64,000 bases of DNA, taken from positions 62,001 to 126,000 of the forward strand of contig JBJLGL010000009.1 in the NCBI GenBank assembly GCA_045564915.1, written 5' to 3'. The DNA comes from JAQWRV01 sp045564915. GTDB lineage: Bacteria > Pseudomonadota > Alphaproteobacteria > Rhodospirillales > Rhodospirillaceae. Below, piece after piece: positions 58,993-64,000 of the stretch (positions are counted from its first letter, which is position 1; each line of letters starts with the position of its first letter). Both the position numbers and the translations under genes were made by a program. Below the pieces are notes generated by a model. The model did not search any database. It saw only the letters and a list, made by a program, of their open reading frames with translations, and was not told the DNA's origin.

Positions 58993-61065
58993 CTAAGACC
59001 GGCTATTTTCTTGATGGCAAAGCGACTTCCACTCATTTCTTAGTAGGTGGTAGAACGCCTGTGAGTACTCTTTTGTGTCGCAGAGCGGCGAAGCTAAAGT
59101 TGTTTTCCTCACATGCCGCCGCAAGTCGGAGAGCATAGAAATGTCAGACGCCAAGTGTTTGGCGGCGTCAACAAAAGACTCTTGGTCTGCAGTAGCCCAA
59201 TCGCCAAATCCAGCTGCATGCAGATGGGCCGTGGTATGGCGGCCACAAAACCGATCCCCCATCAATGTAACAATCGGCACTCCCATGACCAATGCTTCAC
59301 AGGTGGTAAGGCCACCTGAATAGGGCCATGTATCTAGAATAATATCGACCATGCTGTATTGGTTTAGAAACGCTACATGGTCACCCCCAGTGCCTACAAA
59401 AACACGGTCTTTATTAATGCCATGATCCATAAAAAGGCCCAGAAGATAGCGCTGTCGGGACTTGTCTGAAAGTAGATAGCTATTTGCAAAAAACCGAGTT
59501 TCTGGAAGTGCCTTGAGGACCTTAGCCCACAATTCAACTGTCTCAGGCTGAATTTTTGTCAATTCACTAAATGTCCCGAATGTGACAAACCCGTTCTGAG
59601 CGGCTGGTGTTTGGGCGATAGATGGCAAATATTCTGGGGTTTTATAGCTAATATAATTATTAGGCATGCAGACCACGCGTTCAACGTATCTAGCAGCATC
59701 TTCCTCAGGTGTATGAACCTGATCACCGATAAGAATATCGATCGTCTTTAGGCCACGCGTATTGACATAATCACCCCAAGCCACTTGTAAGGGTGCTGGC
59801 TTGGAGGCAAAAGCGCGGAGCCTGTTATTAGGGGCATGACCGGAGAGATCTATCAAAATATCGATTTTGTCAGCGACGATGCGATCCACTAAGTCGGAGT
59901 CAGATAATCCCCCTACGTCGCGCCAGTGGTCAGCAATGTGATGAAACTCTGTGGTCTGGGCATCCGGTCGGATGGTTGTTGAGTAACAAATAAGCGTCCA
60001 GTCCTGACGTGGCCGAGACTCGAATAGTGGAAGGGCAAAAAAAGCCATTGCGTGAAAACGGAAGTCACCTGAGACAACGCCTAAACGTAGCGCTCGATCT
60101 GGATCAAACCCAAGTTCTACTTCATAGGCATGCCGAATAGCTTGGTCATGTCGAGACCCGAATTCTAAGTGTTCCTCTAGGAGGTCATCTGCAGATACCT
60201 TGGCACTATAATGCATACACATTAGCAAGCTGGAATGAATGCCTGCCAAGTCGGGCCGCATGGCCAAAATAGTGCGCCTATGTTGGACAGCATCAATACT
60301 GCCGTCATCGGCAAGGTCAGCCAGACCTACATAAGCTGGGACTAAATCTATATCTATTACGATTGCCTTACGAAAGCATTTCTCTGCTTCTGTTTTCCCC
60401 CCCTGTGCGGCCAATACAACACCAAGGTTGACCCATGCGTCGGCTTGACCGGGCGCCAAAGCAACAACCTTACGGTAAGCTGATTCTGCTTCAGTTAAGC
60501 GACCGCTGGCTTGAAGCGCATTCCCTAAGTTAAACCTAAGTTCAGGAGATTTAGGTGTATAGGCTAGACCCTCTATCAGAGTCGTCGCAGCTCCTTCGGG
60601 ATCACCAATAGCTTTCAAGGTAATCGCAAGATTGTTGTATATTGGGACTATGCCTGGCCGGAGCGCCAAAGACTTGCGATAAGCTTCAATTGCCTGAATA
60701 AAGCGGCCTGCATCTCTCAGAGCATTCCCCAAATTAAATATTATATCTGGATTATCTGGTGAGGCGTTCCGTGCAAGTTCAAAGCAGTCTATGGCTTCAT
60801 CGGTGCGGCCTTGGCGCAGCAAGGCATTTGCTAAAGTGTTAAGGTAAATCGCGTTAGCACCGTCTGTTGACAATGCCGATCTAGCATTTTTTTCAGCTTC
60901 ATTCTGCTGGCCTTGATCCTGCGCGATCACCGACAGAAGGTTAAAAGCGTCGCCCAATGATTGATTAGATTCAACAAGCTCTTTCCCAAAGGCTTTAGCC
61001 GTATCAAGTTCTCCAGACTCATAAGCCTGAATTGCCTGACGAAAAAGATTTGTACCAGAGGGCAT
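58993..61065 (-). CDS. TPR protein O-glycosyltransferase, OGT/SPINDLY family (copy 1)
   Basis: The 690-residue protein has about seven tetratricopeptide repeats in residues 5-270 ('NPDIIFNLGNALRDAGRF', 'ADAWVNLGVVLAAQGGK'), then a GT41-type catalytic region: 'LGVVSGDFRFHAMAFF', 'DILIDLSGHAPNNRLRAFA', 'FGTFSELTKIQPET' with the conserved Lys, and 'WPYSGGLTTCEALVMGVP'. Enzymes of this family attach GlcNAc or fucose to Ser/Thr of proteins. It converges on the repeat-protein gene and could modify that protein's Ser/Thr-containing flanks or the export machinery; this is inference. Confidence 0.9.
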   Translation of the reverse strand: MPSGTNLFRQAIQAYESGELDTAKAFGKELVESNQSLGDAFNLLSVIAQDQGQQNEAEKNARSALSTDGANAIYLNTLANALLRQGRTDEAIDCFELARNASPDNPDIIFNLGNALRDAGRFIQAIEAYRKSLALRPGIVPIYNNLAITLKAIGDPEGAATTLIEGLAYTPKSPELRFNLGNALQASGRLTEAESAYRKVVALAPGQADAWVNLGVVLAAQGGKTEAEKCFRKAIVIDIDLVPAYVGLADLADDGSIDAVQHRRTILAMRPDLAGIHSSLLMCMHYSAKVSADDLLEEHLEFGSRHDQAIRHAYEVELGFDPDRALRLGVVSGDFRFHAMAFFALPLFESRPRQDWTLICYSTTIRPDAQTTEFHHIADHWRDVGGLSDSDLVDRIVADKIDILIDLSGHAPNNRLRAFASKPAPLQVAWGDYVNTRGLKTIDILIGDQVHTPEEDAARYVERVVCMPNNYISYKTPEYLPSIAQTPAAQNGFVTFGTFSELTKIQPETVELWAKVLKALPETRFFANSYLLSDKSRQRYLLGLFMDHGINKDRVFVGTGGDHVAFLNQYSMVDIILDTWPYSGGLTTCEALVMGVPIVTLMGDRFCGRHTTAHLHAAGFGDWATADQESFVDAAKHLASDISMLSDLRRHVRKTTLASPLCDTKEYSQAFYHLLRNEWKSLCHQENSRS

Positions 61066-61147
61066 AGATATAGCCTATAGAGTTCGCACTAGATTGACGC
61101 AATGGTATAAGAGTACTCCTTAGAATGCGGACGCCCTTTTTCGCCTC

Positions 61148-63247
61148 ATGTCAGATCACACACAACCTCTCAAGAGCCTGATTGACACTGCAAATAGATT
61201 TGCGGGGGAGGGCGAACTCAAAAAAGCCCGCGCTTGTTATGAAGATGCCTGCAGGCTTGACCCAGATTCGTACCTAGCCCTTTTCGGCCTAGGAACCATT
61301 TTATACCAGTTAGAGAATGACTCAGAGGCATACACGGCTCTAGCAAAAGCTGCCAAAATTGCCCCCAACGTGCCAGAAATATGGAATAACATTGGTGCCG
61401 TATGTGGCAGACAAGGAAAGACAGCGATCGCGATCAAAGCATTCCAAAAGGTTTGTAGTCTCGATCCGGAGCATGCTTCAGCCGCCTTAAATCTAGGTCG
61501 TATTCTGCTCAGCAACGGCCAAGCTGCAGAGGCCGAGCGTTGGCTGAGGCAATCCGACCTAGCTAGACCGGGCAACTGTACTACATTACGACACATGGCA
61601 GCAGCTCGCCTTTCCTTGGGACAACCTCGCTTAGCACTTACGGCAGCTCTTGCGGCTGTCAAAGCTGATCCTGCAAATATTTGGGCAACACTAGTAATGG
61701 GAAAGGCGAGTTTGGCCCTTAACAATCTGGAACAGGCTAGGGATGCATTTGAAAGTGTCTTGAGAAGCCAACCAGGCCACCCCGACACAACATACTGCTT
61801 GGCAAAAACCATGGAAAAGGCGGGGCAGATTGAAGCGGCTCGGACACTCTTTGCTAAGGTGCTCGAGTTGGACATAGACCCTTCATTCAAAACTTTGCTG
61901 CAACTTAAGCACGCGTTAGCCTTGCCTGTTATTGCGCTTAGCAACACCGAGATCGAAGCTGACAGATCACGAATAGAGAACGCTATAGAGGATTGTGCTC
62001 GCGAAGGTGTTGAAGATCCCTATAGTTCAGGTGGGTTCACAAATTTCTATTTAGCCTATCAAGGAAAAAACGACCGACTCACTCAGCAACAAATCGCACA
62101 GTTCTATCTAGAAACATGCCCAGCATTAGCCACTCGTGCTCCACATGTAAGCCAACCTGCCAAAAAGGACCGCTATAAGATTGGGATACTCACCAGTTTT
62201 ATGCGCAATCATACCGTGGGCTACTTATCAAGGGGCCTTGTCAAGTATCTTGATAGAGATAGATTCCACGTGGCTCTTTTGCGAAGCCCGATTCAGCCCA
62301 TACAAGATCCAGTAGCAAAAGAAATTGCTGCCATGGCAAATTCGGTTGTTGACCTACCTGACAACTTACCAGCGGCGAGAAAGATAGTAGCAGAGGCTGA
62401 AATAGATCTACTTTATTTTCCTGAAATCGGTATGGAAGACCTAGTTTATTTCCTAGCATTTGCGCGTTCAGCCCCTGTTCAGGTTATGGGTTGGGGTCAT
62501 CCGGTTACAAGTGGCATTCCTAACATCGATGCTTATCTTTCCGTTGCCGACATGGAGCCAGACAACGCGTGCGATCACTACAGCGAGCAACTAATTACTA
62601 CCAAGGGATTGTCATTGTGTGTTGAAAGGCCATGCGCCGATTCTACAAGTCTCCAAGAATCCTATTTTGGATTGAAGCCAGAGATGCCTGCATACCTATG
62701 CGCCCAAAGCTTATTTAAGATTCACCCTGAATTTGACACCGTCTTATCGGCTTTGCTCAATCAAGATAAGGCTGCACAACTATATTTCATAGAACTTGGA
62801 AATAATTCCGATGCCGTTTTCATGGAGCGTATTAGCAAGTCGGTTCAAAAAAATATGCGCCGAGTCACTCTGCTCCCCAGAGTCCGGTCGGATGAATTCT
62901 TTGCCTTACTTAAGTCCGCTGATGTTATCTTGGATGTCCCCCACTGGTCCGGCGGAAAGACAAGCCTAGAGAGTTTAGCCGCGGGAACACCTGTCGTGCA
63001 TTGGCCTGGAGAATTTATGCGCGGCCGCCACACATTAGCCTTCTACAAAAAGATGAATGTTATGGACTGCGTTGTTCATGATGCAGAATCTTATGTTAAC
63101 ACCGCCATACGGTTGGCGCATAAAACAGATTTTCGTGTATCTGTACGGAAAAAAATTGCAGAAAAATCACACCTTTTATTTAACAACATATCCGATATTG
63201 ACGAAATTTCCGCCATCTTTGAGAGGATGATTATAGACTCGCTTTAG
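61148..63247 (+). CDS. TPR protein O-glycosyltransferase, OGT/SPINDLY family (copy 2, divergent)
   Basis: The 699-residue protein has the same layout as its neighbour: about seven tetratricopeptide repeats (residues 10-245, e.g. 'APNVPEIWNNIGAVCGRQGK') and a GT41-like C-terminal half, 'KIGILTSFMRNHTVGYLSRG', 'VQVMGWGHPVTSGIPNIDAY', 'CAQSLFKIHPEFD' and 'WSGGKTSLESLAAGTPVV'. It is more diverged from classical OGT than copy 1, notably where copy 1 has 'GHAPNNR', so it may use a different sugar or target. It starts 82 bp from copy 1 on the opposite strand; the gap should hold both promoters. Confidence 0.85.
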   Translation: MSDHTQPLKSLIDTANRFAGEGELKKARACYEDACRLDPDSYLALFGLGTILYQLENDSEAYTALAKAAKIAPNVPEIWNNIGAVCGRQGKTAIAIKAFQKVCSLDPEHASAALNLGRILLSNGQAAEAERWLRQSDLARPGNCTTLRHMAAARLSLGQPRLALTAALAAVKADPANIWATLVMGKASLALNNLEQARDAFESVLRSQPGHPDTTYCLAKTMEKAGQIEAARTLFAKVLELDIDPSFKTLLQLKHALALPVIALSNTEIEADRSRIENAIEDCAREGVEDPYSSGGFTNFYLAYQGKNDRLTQQQIAQFYLETCPALATRAPHVSQPAKKDRYKIGILTSFMRNHTVGYLSRGLVKYLDRDRFHVALLRSPIQPIQDPVAKEIAAMANSVVDLPDNLPAARKIVAEAEIDLLYFPEIGMEDLVYFLAFARSAPVQVMGWGHPVTSGIPNIDAYLSVADMEPDNACDHYSEQLITTKGLSLCVERPCADSTSLQESYFGLKPEMPAYLCAQSLFKIHPEFDTVLSALLNQDKAAQLYFIELGNNSDAVFMERISKSVQKNMRRVTLLPRVRSDEFFALLKSADVILDVPHWSGGKTSLESLAAGTPVVHWPGEFMRGRHTLAFYKKMNVMDCVVHDAESYVNTAIRLAHKTDFRVSVRKKIAEKSHLLFNNISDIDEISAIFERMIIDSL

Positions 63248-63270
63248 CGCAATACACATTATTTCATGCT

Positions 63271-64000
63271 TTATACTGCTGTGAATTGCATCGCATAAAG
63301 GCGAGCATAGACACCATTTCGATCTATCAAATCCTTGTGGTTGCCGCTTTCAACTACTCCGCCATCGACAACAACATGTATGAGGTCAGCGTCTTGAACC
63401 GTCGCGAGGCGGTGAGCAATGACAATAGTGGTTCTGTCCTGCCGCAAAACATCCATGGCCTTTTTGACCTGTTGCTCCGTCTCAGAGTCAAGGGCGCTAG
63501 TGGCCTCGTCTAGCAAAAGAATTGGGGCATCTTTGAGTAATGCTCTGGCAATAGCGATACGCTGACGTTGTCCCCCCGATAAAGACTCTCCACGTTCACC
63601 AACAAGTGTTTCAAACCCCATAGGTAATTCTAAGATAAAGTCGCTTGCCCCAGCGGCACGGGCAGCAGCTTCAATTTCAGAATCTGATGCACTCGGGTTG
63701 CCGAAACGTATGTTTGTCCTGATAGTGTCATCAAACAAAACAACATCTTGGGTAACAAGTCCGACATTCGCACGTAAAGAGTCCAGTTTTACCAAGCGTA
63801 TGTCTTGTCCATCAATGGAAACTACGCCCTCATTACAGTCAAAAAATCGGGGTATAAGATTGAGGATTGTCGTCTTCCCTGCACCCGAGGGGCCGACCAA
63901 TGCCGTTGTCTTGCCTGCGGGAACTTCAAGTGAAGCGCCCTGTAAAGCCATTTTGTCGTCTTGATATGCGAATGAAACATTGTCAAACCGGATGGTAGCG
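63271..64000 (-). CDS. MsbA-like ABC exporter, ATPase domain (5' end outside window)
   Basis: The frame is open to the window edge ('TIRFDNVSFAYQDDKMALQG' upstream of the first Met), so only the C-terminal about 243 residues are seen. Motifs are Walker A 'GPSGAGKTT', 'LVTQDVVLFDDTIRTNI' (Q-loop), signature 'LSGGQRQR', Walker B 'ILLLDEATSALD' and H-loop 'IAHRL', all typical of MsbA/lipid A flippase-type half transporters. It may export lipid-linked glycans or be unrelated to the secretion locus. It is convergent with the glycosyltransferase, 23 bp apart. Confidence 0.9.
   Translation of the reverse strand, partial: ATIRFDNVSFAYQDDKMALQGASLEVPAGKTTALVGPSGAGKTTILNLIPRFFDCNEGVVSIDGQDIRLVKLDSLRANVGLVTQDVVLFDDTIRTNIRFGNPSASDSEIEAAARAAGASDFILELPMGFETLVGERGESLSGGQRQRIAIARALLKDAPILLLDEATSALDSETEQQVKKAMDVLRQDRTTIVIAHRLATVQDADLIHVVVDGGVVESGNHKDLIDRNGVYARLYAMQFTAV

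Overview
The window comes from a Gram-negative bacterium, most likely an alphaproteobacterium (Rhodospirillales-like). The evidence is a conserved core block of thioredoxin/YbbN, LON-domain protein, Trm112-like protein and DUF971 protein next to a UbiH-type hydroxylase, a divergent tesA / ybbA-ybbP pair, a TonB-dependent receptor with an 'EEIVVTG' TonB box, and Tat-type signal peptides. Genus-level assignment is not possible from the sequence alone.

1-30.2 kb is a catabolic island. It opens with the end of a molybdenum hydroxylase (FAD and 2Fe-2S subunits), an AllA-like ureidoglycolate lyase homologue, a class III aminotransferase and a close homologue of the pyrimidine oxygenase RutA. Then come an SDR, a quinone oxidoreductase, small cupins, a VAO/GlcD-type FAD oxidase, three paralogous alpha/beta-hydrolase-fold proteins, NTF2-like proteins, a TonB receptor, a flavodoxin-like protein, a GntR/FCD regulator, a carboxymuconolactone-decarboxylase-like protein, a class IV aminotransferase, two GMC oxidoreductases and a complete peptide/opine-type ABC importer. 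Four near-identical inverted repeats (TTGTATAM-N6-GCATWCAA) sit in divergent or upstream promoter regions, and looser relatives lie near the regulator gene. I infer one regulon under the local GntR protein: outer-membrane uptake (TonB), inner-membrane uptake (ABC), then oxidation, hydrolysis and transamination of a nitrogen-containing, probably cyclic, organic substrate. The substrate cannot be read from the sequence.

30.5-49.7 kb is mostly housekeeping and unlinked functions: an NTF2-like protein with a periplasmic CbiX-like protein carrying a DHSQM metal-binding-type repeat, ThpR, TesA, the YbbA/YbbP ABC system, a Bax-inhibitor-1 protein, an atypical receiver-domain protein, tRNA-Thr(CGT), an orphan TRAP solute-binding protein, a UbiH-type hydroxylase, a PQQ dehydrogenase, the YbbN block, tRNA-Gly(GCC), a decayed HisE-like remnant, a Tat-type exported protein and a fumarate-reductase/KstD-type flavoprotein.

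49.9-64 kb is the most unusual part. A minus-strand operon encodes an NHLP/NHLM-type export machine: an HlyD-like adaptor, an ABC exporter with an N-terminal C39 double-glycine peptidase, a second ABC exporter with the NHLM-type N-terminal extension, and a cyclic-nucleotide-binding-domain protein. Divergent from it is a 452-residue protein with a short double-glycine leader (ends VVGG at residues 21-22) followed by 37 uninterrupted units of [GD]GPP[PA]G(E or DH), three of them extended to GGPPPGEGHDEH, and a helical Ala-rich C-terminal domain. No lanthipeptide, YcaO or radical-SAM modification enzyme is visible. Two divergent TPR/SPINDLY-type O-glycosyltransferases follow, then the end of an MsbA-like ABC transporter. 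I propose that this locus makes and secretes, possibly after glycosylation, a large acidic/His-rich polyproline-glycine repeat protein. This would be an unusual cargo for a bacteriocin-type exporter and is the best candidate here for an undescribed system.
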